A DNA stretch of 64,000 nucleotides from Tropheryma whipplei str. Twist (lineage in GTDB: Bacteria > Actinomycetota > Actinomycetes > Actinomycetales > Microbacteriaceae): assembly GCF_000007485.1 (NCBI RefSeq), contig NC_004572.3, forward strand, positions 124,001-188,000, in the 5' to 3' direction. The translations under genes were made by a program, and so were the position numbers. Numbering within the stretch: position 1 is the first letter of the stretch; each line of letters opens with the position of its first letter. Shown here one piece after another: positions 18,632 to 28,948 of the stretch. A model generated the notes under the pieces. It saw only the letters and a program-made list of their open reading frames with translations, did no database searches and was not told where the DNA came from.

Positions 18632-18940
18632 GTGTCAGATAACTTGCCGATACCGGATGACTGGCATATTGACCCTGTTTTGCTTGGTATTCCCGGACTG
18701 CGAGGTGGGTTTGACTGGCGCGCAAGGGCCCTTTGTGCACAAGCTGACCCGGAGTCTTTTTTCCCGGAAAAGGGCGGTTCAACCAGGGAGGCAAAGAAGG
18801 TTTGTTCGTCGTGCGCGGTGCGTTCTGAGTGCCTCGAGTATGCGCTTGAAAATGATGAAAGATATGGCATCTGGGGTGGCACAAGTGAACGCGAGAGGCG
18901 CATTCTTAGGCAGCGCAGGGCGGCTTCTGGCCTTGCATGA
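18632..18940 (+). CDS. WhiB-family iron-sulfur regulator (WhiB2/WhmD-like)
   Basis: 102 residues from the GTG at 18632, chosen because GGGGTGAG (18623-18630) lies just upstream, although that is close. Four cysteines (ALCAQAD, then KKVCSSCAVRSEC) would bind a 4Fe-4S cluster. The G[VI]WGG turn (YGIWGGTSERERR) and a basic tail that contacts DNA follow. WhiB proteins exist only in Actinobacteria and their phages; WhiB2 controls septation and cell division. The next gene overlaps its stop by 4 bases. Confidence 0.93.
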   Translation: MSDNLPIPDDWHIDPVLLGIPGLRGGFDWRARALCAQADPESFFPEKGGSTREAKKVCSSCAVRSECLEYALENDERYGIWGGTSERERRILRQRRAASGLA

Positions 18941-21498
18941 AGGTAGCTGCAGTCTTTCTTGCCGATGACGGGCAGTATCTAGAGCAGGCCCTTTCGGCCC
19001 TTAGGTGTCAGACGAAACCTGTTTCCTATATTTTTGTTGTTGACCTAACGGCTAAGCGCCGCAGCCAGGAGACTCTATCGACTTTTGCCCCCGACGGGAT
19101 AATGCGCTTTCCCCCAGGATACAATCGCGCTCGGGCACTCAATGCTGCGTGTTTGAAATGCCCTGATACTGATTTTTACTGGTTTTTGAACACACGCATT
19201 GTCGCGGACCCAACGGCTCTTGAGTATTTGCTGAATACTATTGAAGTTTCGCCCGGAGCTTCCGTTGCTGCACCAAAAATACTCAATGATACTGGGGTGT
19301 TCTTTGACTACGGCCAGTCAATTACAACAGGTGGCCGTGCTGTCCATCTCGTTCAGGACGAGCTTGATCAGGGTCAACATGATGACAAGGTTGATACTAT
19401 GGGCGCTAATTATGCAGGCATGCTTGTCCATCGCTCCTGCTTTGAGGCCATAAAAGGTTTCGACCCGGGATTCTCGGAATACGAGCAGGGCCTTGATTTT
19501 TGCATACGTGCACGCTTGTCTGGCGCCCGGGTTTCGCTTTCCCCAAGGTCTGTTGTGACACATGTTGGCACCGGACTCAGATCATATCGTGTGCAAGAAG
19601 GGTATATTCAGAAGCGAACCGGTCAACTCAGACGACAGATTGTTTACGCACCTTTTGTAAAGTCCGTACTCTTATGGTTTTCCCTTATACCCCGCGGGGT
19701 GTTGTGGTTTCTTGCAAGCTTATTGACTAGGCGGAGTGCCCTGAAAGAGGCCTGGGCTCACATCAAATTAGCCTTTTTACCAATCTCCCTTGCAAGATCC
19801 AGGAAAATTTCTAATCGACAAAACTCACTTAGGGCACTTTCTGTTCTTATGCAAAAACCAAAACGAGAGTTCATGTCTTATGAGAAACTTGATTTTTTCT
19901 TCAGGAATGGCCTCGTAATCGTTTTGATTTTTGCATTTATTGGATTTGTTGTATTTCTGCCATTTCTTGCACATCCTGCCTTGTCGGGCGGTAGCCTCTT
20001 GCCCATTAATCTGTCTTTTTACCAAATGTGGCGCATGACGGCAGTCTATGTATTCCTCGATGGGGTGTATCCAGCGGATCCGTTTAACATAATCCCAGCA
20101 TTGCTGGGAAGCCTAACCTTTTGGGATACGAATTTCTCAATTCTGCTTTTGTATTTTGTGGCGCTACCCCTTTCGTGCACCGCCGCTTGGCTCTGCGCAT
20201 CGCGACTGTTATCAAGCCCTCGCACCATAGCCTTTTCAGCTGCCCTTTATTCACTATCTCCATCTCTTTGGTTAGGCTTGTACAACGGTAATTTGCAGGG
20301 TATAGTCGTACATATTTGCTTGCCGTTTTTATGTTTCCTCATGCTGGGGATAAAAACATTCCGGACATTGTCACTCGCATCTCTCTTATTTGCGTTTATT
20401 ACGGTCGCGTCACCAAGTATTTTTCTTCCGCTTGCCGTCTTGGTTTTAATTGTCGCCATCGCAACTGCCACTTTTAGAATGCTGTTTATTGTATTGCCAG
20501 TTATTGTGGCTTTTATTCCACTGTTCTTGGTTCAACCATTGCGTGTGAATCTACTTGCCGATCCTGTTTTGTCAAGCACAAATCTCTTCAGTTCCATTTT
20601 TGGATTGGGTAATATCTTTACCACGGCGCATTTGTCTCTGTTCTTACTGGTTTTGCCGATTATTTTTCTTATTCTTATGGGCCTGTGGAAGACTTACTCA
20701 AGTTTGCCATTTTTGCTGATAACTTTTGTTGGATTTGTGAATTCGGTTATTTGGGCCGATGTATGGCAGGGACCGAGCTTCAGTCTTGCTTGGCTCGGTA
20801 TAACCGGTGCTGCCGCTATTGGCTTTGCCTCAATTCGCTGCATAAAAAGAATGATTGCCCTTGTATCTGTGGGCGCCCTCGGTGCATTTTTTGTTTATAT
20901 ACCGTACGCTACCAAGATATGGCAAGCTCAATCTCCCGTTGTTTCAACAACTTCCGCTGTTAATTTACCCGCATATGTCCTTGCCGAGGCCAACAGCAAT
21001 TCCAATATTGGCACCCTTATAGTAGAACCTGTGTCAGAAAAAGAGATCAGGGTGAAAGTTGCCCGAGGTGCAGTTTTTGGATTTGGTTCACAGAATACAA
21101 AACTAATATCTGGAGCAAGCCCCCAGTCTTCCGACCTTGCAAATTTGGCTGTTAATCTTGTTATGTCTGGCAATGTTGATATTGCTGAAGGTATGAAAAG
21201 ACTAAATCTTGAAATGCTTCTGCTGTCTGGTGATAAATACGGTTTCTCGGCGAATATCAATGCAAATTCTATGTTTGAGGCAGCTGGAAACACGCCCTTC
21301 GGTAAGCTTTGGCGACTGAAGGATCGCTTACCCCCTTTGGGTCAGGCAACTTTTCCGCCCTATTATTGGCTTTCGCCGATTGTTTTTCTTTTACTGTTTT
21401 TGGTTGGCGTCTTTGGAAGATCTTCTAGAAAACCACCGGAAGAAATGGGTATTGACCTAGAGGATCAATTTGCGGAGCCTGGATATGCACTCACATAG
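18937..21498 (+). CDS. GT2-type membrane glycosyltransferase
   Basis: 853 residues. The first ~250 form a GT-A glycosyltransferase family 2 domain (VAAVFLADDGQYLEQALSAL; acceptor-side EYEQGLDFCIRARLSGARVS). The usual DxD position reads NTRIVADP, so metal binding may be atypical. About ten or more membrane spans follow (330-660), then an extracytoplasmic segment and a last span near 810-830. Its ATG overlaps the whiB stop. Actinobacterial homologues sit beside whiB2 and manB and are thought to act in envelope polysaccharide synthesis; the exact sugar is unknown. Confidence 0.85.
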   Translation: MKVAAVFLADDGQYLEQALSALRCQTKPVSYIFVVDLTAKRRSQETLSTFAPDGIMRFPPGYNRARALNAACLKCPDTDFYWFLNTRIVADPTALEYLLNTIEVSPGASVAAPKILNDTGVFFDYGQSITTGGRAVHLVQDELDQGQHDDKVDTMGANYAGMLVHRSCFEAIKGFDPGFSEYEQGLDFCIRARLSGARVSLSPRSVVTHVGTGLRSYRVQEGYIQKRTGQLRRQIVYAPFVKSVLLWFSLIPRGVLWFLASLLTRRSALKEAWAHIKLAFLPISLARSRKISNRQNSLRALSVLMQKPKREFMSYEKLDFFFRNGLVIVLIFAFIGFVVFLPFLAHPALSGGSLLPINLSFYQMWRMTAVYVFLDGVYPADPFNIIPALLGSLTFWDTNFSILLLYFVALPLSCTAAWLCASRLLSSPRTIAFSAALYSLSPSLWLGLYNGNLQGIVVHICLPFLCFLMLGIKTFRTLSLASLLFAFITVASPSIFLPLAVLVLIVAIATATFRMLFIVLPVIVAFIPLFLVQPLRVNLLADPVLSSTNLFSSIFGLGNIFTTAHLSLFLLVLPIIFLILMGLWKTYSSLPFLLITFVGFVNSVIWADVWQGPSFSLAWLGITGAAAIGFASIRCIKRMIALVSVGALGAFFVYIPYATKIWQAQSPVVSTTSAVNLPAYVLAEANSNSNIGTLIVEPVSEKEIRVKVARGAVFGFGSQNTKLISGASPQSSDLANLAVNLVMSGNVDIAEGMKRLNLEMLLLSGDKYGFSANINANSMFEAAGNTPFGKLWRLKDRLPPLGQATFPPYYWLSPIVFLLLFLVGVFGRSSRKPPEEMGIDLEDQFAEPGYALT

Positions 21499-21550
21499 GA
21501 ATATCTCTGTGTTATCTGCTTGATCAGGATGTATTTGGGATCTCTAAGCA

Positions 21551-22930
21551 ATGAAAATTTTTCCGAAAATACTTAACTGTTTTATTCTGGTTTTGTTACC
21601 GGCGATTGTCTTTTTATTTAGCGGTGTTCACATAACAACTGCAGTTGGTGTGCGCCACAAAACCAAGGTTACATCGATCGAACTTCGGCTGTCTTGCCCC
21701 GGCTCACTTGTTGGTGTTGGTGGTGTACATGCGCGCGGGATATCTTTTGTTCCGCTTGGAAACCCATCAGTTCTTTATGCCGCCTCTCAGGCAGGTCTTT
21801 TGAAGGCGGAGCATCCTTCTGGGGTTATGCTTCGTGGAGGCTACGGCACATCTGGTTCTCAAATTCAGGGGCTTAGCTCTGACAGGGTAAAAGGCCTGGC
21901 CGCCACCTCATGCCAGCAACCTCGTCAGGAGAGTTGGTTCTTGGGCGGGGCAACAGGTGTATTTGATAATACACTTTTGATTCTTGGTAACCCCTCTGAT
22001 TCTCAGACCAGTGTCTCATTTACTGTCTACTCGGGTAATGAAAAGAAATTCTCCTCGGGTGTGCCGGTTCCCAGCAGAAGCCTTAGGTTCGTAAATCTTG
22101 CGGGAATAGCTCCCGGGCTTTCAAGAATTGCGGTTCAGGTCAAGTCTGATGATGTCCCGGTTTATTCAGTTTTGCAGCACTCCATAGTCAAGGGTGCAGT
22201 TCCCATGGGGGTCTCGTATGTATCGACCGGCAACATTGACAAAAGTCAATATATCCCCGGGGTGATTATCAATGACAATACGATTAACGATAACGATAAT
22301 CCCCAGATTCTCCTTAGGCTATTTGTGCCAGGTAAAGACGATGCTGACGTATCTGTTAGTGTTGTTTCAAAAACCGCTCCGGGCACAGCTCTTACTGCAC
22401 ATGTGGCCGGAGGGTCAATACGAGATATACCAATTTCTGGCCTTACATCCTCAAGTTATTTTATTTCTATTACAAGCTCTAAACCGCTTTTAGCGTCAGC
22501 CCTGTCTTCTATGTCATTTCAGTCGGGTGCACGGGATTTTGCGTGGTATCCGGCAACCCATGCCACTTCTGCGGATACTTTTATTGCCGTTCCAAGCCGT
22601 GGCGTCTTGGCTCTTCAAAATACCCTTGACCAGCCCCAGTCCGTAAAACTTGAATCCTTGAATGGATTTTCGGATTCATTTCCTAGCGGGTTTGTAAATA
22701 CATCACATGTTTTTGTGCCAAAACAGCCAGAAGTCACAAATTCAACCGTGATACATCTTGATCGCAGTGGCGTCGCGACACATCCAGTCTCCCGCGGGTT
22801 TTACAGATTATCCCATAAGGGCCAAGTGGCATTTTCCTTAGCGTTTGTTAATTCAGAAGGTATTGCAATGTACAATCCACCTACGGGCGACACACGACCC
22901 GATGGTATAACAGTTGATGTGCTGCAGTGA
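21551..22930 (+). CDS. secreted DUF5719-family protein
   Basis: 459 residues with an N-terminal hydrophobic segment (about 8-30, ILNCFILVLLPAIVFLF), either a signal peptide or an anchor. The rest is beta-rich and extracytoplasmic. Conserved context (after the whiB-linked glycosyltransferase, before DUF3499 and manB) and stretches such as SWFLGGATGVFDNTLLILGN fit DUF5719 of actinobacteria. Function unknown; an envelope role is likely from the neighbours. Confidence 0.78.
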   Translation: MKIFPKILNCFILVLLPAIVFLFSGVHITTAVGVRHKTKVTSIELRLSCPGSLVGVGGVHARGISFVPLGNPSVLYAASQAGLLKAEHPSGVMLRGGYGTSGSQIQGLSSDRVKGLAATSCQQPRQESWFLGGATGVFDNTLLILGNPSDSQTSVSFTVYSGNEKKFSSGVPVPSRSLRFVNLAGIAPGLSRIAVQVKSDDVPVYSVLQHSIVKGAVPMGVSYVSTGNIDKSQYIPGVIINDNTINDNDNPQILLRLFVPGKDDADVSVSVVSKTAPGTALTAHVAGGSIRDIPISGLTSSSYFISITSSKPLLASALSSMSFQSGARDFAWYPATHATSADTFIAVPSRGVLALQNTLDQPQSVKLESLNGFSDSFPSGFVNTSHVFVPKQPEVTNSTVIHLDRSGVATHPVSRGFYRLSHKGQVAFSLAFVNSEGIAMYNPPTGDTRPDGITVDVLQ

Positions 22931-23209
22931 ACTCTCGTGACATTTCACTACAGTAAATTGTCTCCCTTCTGTATCGCCTATCTGTATTGCCTAATACCCG
23001 CGGTGCCTTTTACCCGTCTTCTGCTATGCACACAGTATTCAGTGATCTGTATTGAGAGTCAGTTTGCGCTATCCATATAAGTTTTCTTGATGGGAAGAAA
23101 GATGCGTAAGAGTGTACATTCATTCAGTTTCTGCGGTTACTCTCTTTGCATATCTGTTGTGCTGTACGCGATGTATATCTGTTGTTTTATACACGATAAA
23201 CTGAACTAC
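22931..23209. other. intergenic region between DUF5719 and DUF3499 genes
   Basis: 279 bases with an imperfect repeat ctgtatcgcctat / ctgtattgcctaa (22971-22995). No terminator or promoter is convincing. Confidence 0.4.
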
Positions 23210-23419
23210 ATGAAGAGGGTGTGTTCGCGTCCTGCCTGCACTGAAACTGCATCTTTCAGTTTTGTGTATGACCCGCGTGAGCGATTTGTGACAGTTGGTC
23301 CCATGTCTGAATATCACATGGCCCCTGAATGTTTTGATGTGTGTCGACGGCATGCAAAAACTCTGAATGCCCCAAAGGGGTGGACTTTGTTCAAGCATTC
23401 ACTCGTATTCAGGGCGTAG
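23210..23419 (+). CDS. DUF3499 family protein, possible zinc-binding
   Basis: 69 residues beginning MKRVCSRPACTETASFSFVY and containing APECFDVCRRHAKTLNAPKG. The four cysteines (C-x4-C and C-x3-C) look like a zinc knuckle. The start at 23210 was chosen because upstream residues have no similarity. It is a conserved small actinobacterial protein next to manB; function unknown. The manB GTG follows the stop by one base. Confidence 0.85.
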   Translation: MKRVCSRPACTETASFSFVYDPRERFVTVGPMSEYHMAPECFDVCRRHAKTLNAPKGWTLFKHSLVFRA

Positions 23420-23420
23420 T

Positions 23421-24797
23421 GTGTCTGTTTTTAAGGCATATGACGTGCGTGGCCTTGTGCCGGAGCAGCTTACAACTGACATAAGCCGCGCAATTGGTGC
23501 GGCTTATATTGATAGTCTCGGATGCTCATCTATCGTGGTTGGCAGAGATATGCGCCCGTCTTCTAAAGAGCTATTTTACGCATTTGCCGAAGGATGCACT
23601 GCGCGCGGTGCATCTGTGATAGACATAGGCCTATGTTCAACAGACGCCGTCTATTATGCATCAGGTGCCTGGAATATCCCAGCTGCAGTATTCACCGCAA
23701 GCCATAATCCGCCAGAGTATAACGGAATAAAGTTTTGTCGCCCCGGTGCGCAGGGCATCGGGTATACAACTGGGTTAAGTGATGTTGAGAAAATATCGGA
23801 TAAATACCTTCTAAAGGGAATCCCACACGCAGAGACAAAAGGTAAAGTTGTCAAAAAGAGTGTGGGGCGTGAATATGCGGAGTATATCTGTAACCTCGTA
23901 GGCCCTCTGCAAAAACCTTTAAAAGTTGTTATAGACGCCGGGAATGGGATGGCCGGCAAGATGGTACCCATAGTTATGCAGTCCGCTTTGACCGATATTG
24001 AAATCCTTCCGCTTTATTTTGAACTTGATGGCACTTTCCCAAACCATGAGGCGAATCCATTTGATCCAAAAAATCTTGTGGATCTCCAGCATGCAGTAAA
24101 AGAAACTGGAGCAGATATTGGTCTTGCGTTTGATGGTGATGCTGATCGTTGTGTCGTTATTGATGAAATGTCAAACCCTGTTACCCCATCTTCTATCGCG
24201 AGTATTGTTGTGGGAAGAATTCTTAAACAGTACGGCAACGCGAAGGCTACCATAGTGCATAATCTGCTTGTTTCTAGGGGTTTTGCAGAGAGTGTTATAT
24301 CAAGAAACAGCGAGAATAGACTTGTCCGTACACGAGTTGGTCACTCATTTATAAAAGATATTATGCATAAAACAAATGCGCTGTTTGGATGTGAGCATTC
24401 TGCACATTATTATTTCCGTGATTTCTGGGGTGCGGATAACGGCATGCTTGCGGCATTGTACGTAATGGCCGAACTGTGTGAGTCACCCATGCCAATGTCT
24501 GTATTGTCCAGGAAGTACACCCCGTACTTTCAGTCCGGCGAAACAAATTACCGTGTACATAACCCAGATATGACAATGTCTGCGATACGACAGGCCTTTC
24601 CGGGTGCTTATGTAGAGTTTTTGGATGGCATGACGCTATATGAATCAGTTAAAGACCCTGGACCAGAGAGGTTTTGGTGGTTGAATGTCAGGAAGTCTAA
24701 TACAGAGCCCTTACTCCGCCTTAATGTTGAGGCTCAGACAGAGGACCTAATGAGACTGGTTCGCGATAAAGCAGTAAAGATAATCACCGGTGGATGA
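23421..24797 (+). CDS. manB: phosphomannomutase / phosphoglucomutase
   Basis: About 458 residues from the GTG at 23421 (MSVFKAYDVRGLVPEQL). The phosphoserine loop is TASHNPPEYNGIKF (about residue 90), the Mg site is FDGDADRC (about 238), and the phosphate-binding loop RKSNTEPLLRLN is near the C-terminus. It converts mannose-6-phosphate to mannose-1-phosphate for GDP-mannose. It follows DUF3499 as in many actinobacteria and completes the manA/manB pathway here. AGGGCG upstream may serve as ribosome binding site. Confidence 0.94.
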   Translation: MSVFKAYDVRGLVPEQLTTDISRAIGAAYIDSLGCSSIVVGRDMRPSSKELFYAFAEGCTARGASVIDIGLCSTDAVYYASGAWNIPAAVFTASHNPPEYNGIKFCRPGAQGIGYTTGLSDVEKISDKYLLKGIPHAETKGKVVKKSVGREYAEYICNLVGPLQKPLKVVIDAGNGMAGKMVPIVMQSALTDIEILPLYFELDGTFPNHEANPFDPKNLVDLQHAVKETGADIGLAFDGDADRCVVIDEMSNPVTPSSIASIVVGRILKQYGNAKATIVHNLLVSRGFAESVISRNSENRLVRTRVGHSFIKDIMHKTNALFGCEHSAHYYFRDFWGADNGMLAALYVMAELCESPMPMSVLSRKYTPYFQSGETNYRVHNPDMTMSAIRQAFPGAYVEFLDGMTLYESVKDPGPERFWWLNVRKSNTEPLLRLNVEAQTEDLMRLVRDKAVKIITGG

Positions 24798-25132
24798 AGT
24801 TTATATCTGGATGTATTTGGTTATAAATTCATATTCACTCTCTTATTCACTCCTTTATGTTTTTTGATATTTCGACCCTTACCGTCTTTTCTGTACAGCT
24901 TTGATCAAGGTCTTCCTTGTGCGGAGTGTGCCTTGCTCTATAGACATATGTCTTTACGGTGTTATTTTCATGTAATTTGCCTTATTTCCTGCCGAGTTTC
25001 ACATAAATCAGTGCGTTCTTTTCAAGATAATGAAACCCCTGACAGACTTATGCTCTGTCTTGCCATATCCTTCAAGCCGTGGGTAAAAAGGAGGGTTACG
25101 ATCACTCAGGTCAGATTGTCAATCGGCTTGGA
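24798..25132. other. intergenic region manB / comF
   Basis: 335 bases with no supported gene. An AAGGAGG sequence at 25088-25094 looks like a ribosome binding site but no in-frame ATG or GTG stands at the right distance; the comF frame is open from a GTG at 25079. Confidence 0.4.
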
Positions 25133-25843
25133 ATGCTAACCCGGGAGATGTCTAATCTCTTCTATCCAACATCTTGCCCTTGCTGCGGTATGCAGGATAC
25201 TACTCTTTGTGACCTATGTTTTGCGCGCCTTGCAGAACGGCCTTATAGAGAAAGCCTTGCCGGTCTTGATGTTATTTCTTGCTGCGATTACACGCCCGCA
25301 GCAAGGGCCTTCATAACAGCATACAAAGTAATGAAAAGAATGACGCTTGCAAAATTCATGGGCTTAATAATTGCCAATCAGCTTAATGTGTTTTCTAGTG
25401 AGTACGGTAACTACTCGGTAATAACAATGCCATCAACCAGATTGAGTTGGCGCAGCAGGGGGTTTCATCCGGTTGATCATGCTCTGAAAACTATTGGCGT
25501 GGAACCTGTGGATCTTTTGTGTTTTAGAAAACAACCCAAAGATCAAGCGTTTTTGGACAGGCGCGAAAGAATGGCAAATATGTTCGGAACCTTGCAGGTG
25601 AAGAAAATATCAACATATTCGAAGAATTTATTATTCGTTGATGACGTTATGACAAGTGCGGCCACTTTGTTGGAGGTTCATCGCGCTGTTTCGCTTACCG
25701 GAAAAACCCTAATAGGGGCGGTTGTTCTATTCAGGACTCGGGCCAAATATCCTTTGGGGTACAACGTCCGAAATAAACGCTCCGACAGCCAGTCTCTCAA
25801 ATGCACCAACCACTTTATTCCCACATTTTCAATAACCCGATAA
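25133..25843 (+). CDS. comF: ComF-family phosphoribosyltransferase-like protein
   Basis: About 236 residues (254 if the GTG at 25079 is used). An N-terminal zinc knuckle, LFYPTSCPCCGMQDTTLCDLC, is typical of ComF. The C-terminal type I phosphoribosyltransferase motif is LLFVDDVMTSAATLLEVHRA. ComF proteins help DNA uptake in competent bacteria; in actinobacteria comF often precedes hpf and secA. Here hpf is missing and secA follows after 243 bases. The role in this host is unproven. Confidence 0.83.
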   Translation: MLTREMSNLFYPTSCPCCGMQDTTLCDLCFARLAERPYRESLAGLDVISCCDYTPAARAFITAYKVMKRMTLAKFMGLIIANQLNVFSSEYGNYSVITMPSTRLSWRSRGFHPVDHALKTIGVEPVDLLCFRKQPKDQAFLDRRERMANMFGTLQVKKISTYSKNLLFVDDVMTSAATLLEVHRAVSLTGKTLIGAVVLFRTRAKYPLGYNVRNKRSDSQSLKCTNHFIPTFSITR

Positions 25844-26086
25844 TCAGTAACTACCTCTGACCCATTCCCACTTGGTGCATATCAATCACATAATCCATCA
25901 TAGACACAGGCGATAATGCGCGCAAATAATAGTGCATGGAGAATGACGGAAGTGGCACAAACACAAGACCCGGTATGTAACCCTAAATTACCGCCTATGG
26001 CAATCAGATACGAAACGCTCCAGGAACACTTAGAGGACATAATAGAATGAAAGTTGTTGTTTCACCATTTGAAGGGGTAAGTTAAT
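25844..26086. other. comF-secA spacer, hpf missing
   Basis: In related actinobacteria a ribosome hibernation factor gene usually lies here. Only a 12-codon ATG frame (26048-26086, beginning MKVVVSPFEG) is present, ending just at the secA start. It may be a chance frame or a leader peptide. Confidence 0.4.
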
Positions 26087-28630
26087 TTGTCGGTTAAATT
26101 GCTCGAGAGGATCCTGCGCGCCGGCGAGGGTCGCACCCTCAAGAGATTGCGTAATATAGCCCACACCGTCAATGCCATCGAGGACGAATATAAAGGCTGT
26201 ACAGACGGTGAACTGCGCACTTTTGCTTTTGATCTCAAAGTTCGTCATCAGAATGGCGAGTCCCTTGACAGCATTCTTCCGGAAGCATTCGCAATGGTTA
26301 GAGAAGCCTCGTCTCGAACGCTGGGTCTTAGGCATTTTGATGTTCAGATTATGGGTGGTGCCGCGTTACACATGGGGTATATTGCAGAAATGTTCACAGG
26401 TGAAGGTAAAACTTTGGTTGCAACGCTCCCGGCTTTTCTCAATTCCCTCTCGGGTAACGGCGTCCATATAGTTACGGTGAACGATTACCTTGCTGGATAT
26501 CACTCACAGCAAATGGGCAGGGTATACAAGGTATTGGGACTCGAGACCGGGGTTATTTTGGCTGATCAGGATCCCTCAACGCGTGCTCAACAATACAGGG
26601 CGGATATCACTTATGGAACTAATAACGAGTTTGGGTTTGATTATCTTCGGGATAACATGGCCTGGAGTTGCGCCGAGAGAGTTCAAAGGGGTCATAATTT
26701 TGTGATCCTCGACGAGGTAGATTCAATTTTGATTGATGAGGCAAGGACTCCTCTAATTATCTCCGGGTCGTCAAGTGGTGAAGTGAGCAGGTGGTTTGTT
26801 GAGTTCGCGGGTATTGCACGTGCGCTGACTGCCGGTGAGGATTATGATGTTGACGAGAGAAAACACACGGTTGGTGTTCTCGAGCCGGGTATAGCCAAGG
26901 TTGAGGATCTGCTTGGTATAAGCAATCTGTATGAGTCTGTTAACACCCCTCTTATATCGTTTTTGAATAACTCGATAAAAGCTAAAGAGCTTTTCAAGCG
27001 CGATCGCGACTATGTCGTGCTTGATGGTGAAGTGATGATAGTTGATGAACATACCGGTCGTATTTTGAGTGGGCGTCGTTACAATGAGGGGCTTCATCAG
27101 GCAATAGAGGCAAAAGAGGGCGTTGAAATCAAGGCGGAAAATCAAACACTTGCAACGGTTACTTTGCAAAATTATTTTCGTCTCTATAAAAAAATCTCCG
27201 GCATGACGGGCACCGCAGTAACAGAGGCCTCTGAATTCATGTCGACGTACAAACTGCCTGTTGTGTCCATTCCGACCAATAAGCCAAATATACGTAAGGA
27301 CCATCCGGATGTCGTCTATAAGAATGAGCAGATAAAGTTCGAAAATCTTGCCGATCATGTTCGTGAATGTTACACTCGTGGCCAGCCAGTTCTGATCGGT
27401 ACAACGAGTGTTGAAAAAAGTGAATATGTTTCGAAACTTCTTTCAAAGCGTGGGGTCAGACATGAGGTGTTGAACGCAAAGAATCACGCAAAAGAGGCCC
27501 GGATAGTGGCAGAGGCTGGCAGACTTCGTGCTGTTACTGTCGCAACCAATATGGCCGGCAGGGGTACTGATATCATCCTTGGAGGTAATCCAGAGGTCTT
27601 GACTGCGGTGGAATTGCGCAGAAAAGGCCTTGATCCATCAAAAGACCCCGAAAGATATGAACAGGCTTGGAGTTCAGCATTTCCGAAGCTGCATAGAAGA
27701 ACCAGAGAAGAGGCCGAAAAGGTTATAGAAGCTGGTGGCCTTATGGTAATTGGCACAGAGCGGCATGAAAGCAGAAGGATAGATAACCAGCTTCGCGGGA
27801 GGTCAGGCAGACAGGGTGATCCGGGTGAGAGTCGTTTCTATCTTTCCCTAACAGATGATCTTATGAGGAAGTTTAATCCCGGGGCGGCATCGGCCCTTGC
27901 TGCACGGGTGCCCGATGACACTGCAATTGAGTCAAAATTAGTCAGTCGTGCAATACGGTCAGCTCAGGCACAGGTTGAGAGTTTAAATGCTGAAACTCGC
28001 AAAAATGTCCTCAAATACGACGATGTACTAAACCGACAGCGTGCGGCGATATACACCGACAGAAGCCGTATTCTGGAAGGCGGTGATATAGCAGACAGGG
28101 TACAGGCTTTCCTTTCGGACGCAATTGAGGAAATCATAAACAGTCATGCAGTTACGGCATGGGATTTTGACGCCCTGTGGGCCGACTTGAAGACAATCTA
28201 TCCCGTTGGCATTAGCATAGAGGAATTGACAGATGAGGCGGGCGGAATGGGCAGAATAACACCAGATTTTGTTATGCGAGAGATTCTGTCTGATGCAAAA
28301 TTCGCCTATGAAAAGCGCGAGAGCGAGATAGGCCCTGAGTCTATGCGTGATCTTGAGCGCAAGGTTGTTCTTTCCGTGATTGATAGATGTTGGCGTGATC
28401 ATTTATACGAGATGGAATATCTGAAAGAAGGGATAGGCCTCCGCGCGATGGCTCAAAGAGATCCTTTGGTTGAGTATCAAAAAGAGGGCTTTGATATGTT
28501 TGAGGCAATGATGGGGCGAATTCGCGAAGAAAGTATCGGTTACCTGTTTAATATTGATGCCCAAGTAAGCTCCAATTCGCCGAGCGATGCAAGAAACCGC
28601 CCAATTGAGCATGACGATAATGCTGTCTAA
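26087..28630 (+). CDS. secA: preprotein translocase ATPase SecA
   Basis: 847 residues from a TTG preceded by AAGGGG (26072-26077 region). Walker A is [12 protein letters not shown], Walker [19 protein letters not shown], motif [22 protein letters not shown]. SecA pushes unfolded precursors through SecYEG; the WiSP proteins with signal peptides are likely clients. The usual C-terminal zinc-binding tail for SecB is absent; it ends in an acidic tail, as in many actinobacteria. Confidence 0.97.
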   Translation: MSVKLLERILRAGEGRTLKRLRNIAHTVNAIEDEYKGCTDGELRTFAFDLKVRHQNGESLDSILPEAFAMVREASSRTLGLRHFDVQIMGGAALHMGYIAEMFTGEGKTLVATLPAFLNSLSGNGVHIVTVNDYLAGYHSQQMGRVYKVLGLETGVILADQDPSTRAQQYRADITYGTNNEFGFDYLRDNMAWSCAERVQRGHNFVILDEVDSILIDEARTPLIISGSSSGEVSRWFVEFAGIARALTAGEDYDVDERKHTVGVLEPGIAKVEDLLGISNLYESVNTPLISFLNNSIKAKELFKRDRDYVVLDGEVMIVDEHTGRILSGRRYNEGLHQAIEAKEGVEIKAENQTLATVTLQNYFRLYKKISGMTGTAVTEASEFMSTYKLPVVSIPTNKPNIRKDHPDVVYKNEQIKFENLADHVRECYTRGQPVLIGTTSVEKSEYVSKLLSKRGVRHEVLNAKNHAKEARIVAEAGRLRAVTVATNMAGRGTDIILGGNPEVLTAVELRRKGLDPSKDPERYEQAWSSAFPKLHRRTREEAEKVIEAGGLMVIGTERHESRRIDNQLRGRSGRQGDPGESRFYLSLTDDLMRKFNPGAASALAARVPDDTAIESKLVSRAIRSAQAQVESLNAETRKNVLKYDDVLNRQRAAIYTDRSRILEGGDIADRVQAFLSDAIEEIINSHAVTAWDFDALWADLKTIYPVGISIEELTDEAGGMGRITPDFVMREILSDAKFAYEKRESEIGPESMRDLERKVVLSVIDRCWRDHLYEMEYLKEGIGLRAMAQRDPLVEYQKEGFDMFEAMMGRIREESIGYLFNIDAQVSSNSPSDARNRPIEHDDNAV

Positions 28631-28948
28631 TGTAGTTGTTATCCATTATTTCCTGCGCATCTTCGGATTTTTGTCATAGGCATTTCTGTAGCCTTGATTG
28701 TTGGTTCTTTTGCCTGGCCAAGATTACGGAGTTGCCGGTGATATTACTTTGACATTACTGGGTCTGAAGGGGTATCGGCAACGCAAGCGCTCTTTATTTT
28801 TCAGCCTAATATGACCGCATCAAGCAGTTATATGAGGTAACAGCAGTGTGTAACAAAGGTGTCCTAAGATAAACCCGAGTTCAGATTGCCCCGTAATACC
28901 CTGTTTATAATCCGTATAACAGTGAGGTCTTTTTGTTAGCCTTCAGAA
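28631..28948. other. intergenic region after secA
   Basis: 318 bases. GTTGCCG (about 28732) and CGGCAAC (about 28777) form a long-spaced inverted repeat. TATAAT (28910-28915) within gtttataatccg could be a -10 box for the following gene. No coding capacity is supported. Confidence 0.4.

Noticed and set aside
24864-25139. Protein-coding gene between manB and comF
   Set aside because: The 91-codon frame has unusual composition, no recognisable motif, and runs into the comF region in another frame.
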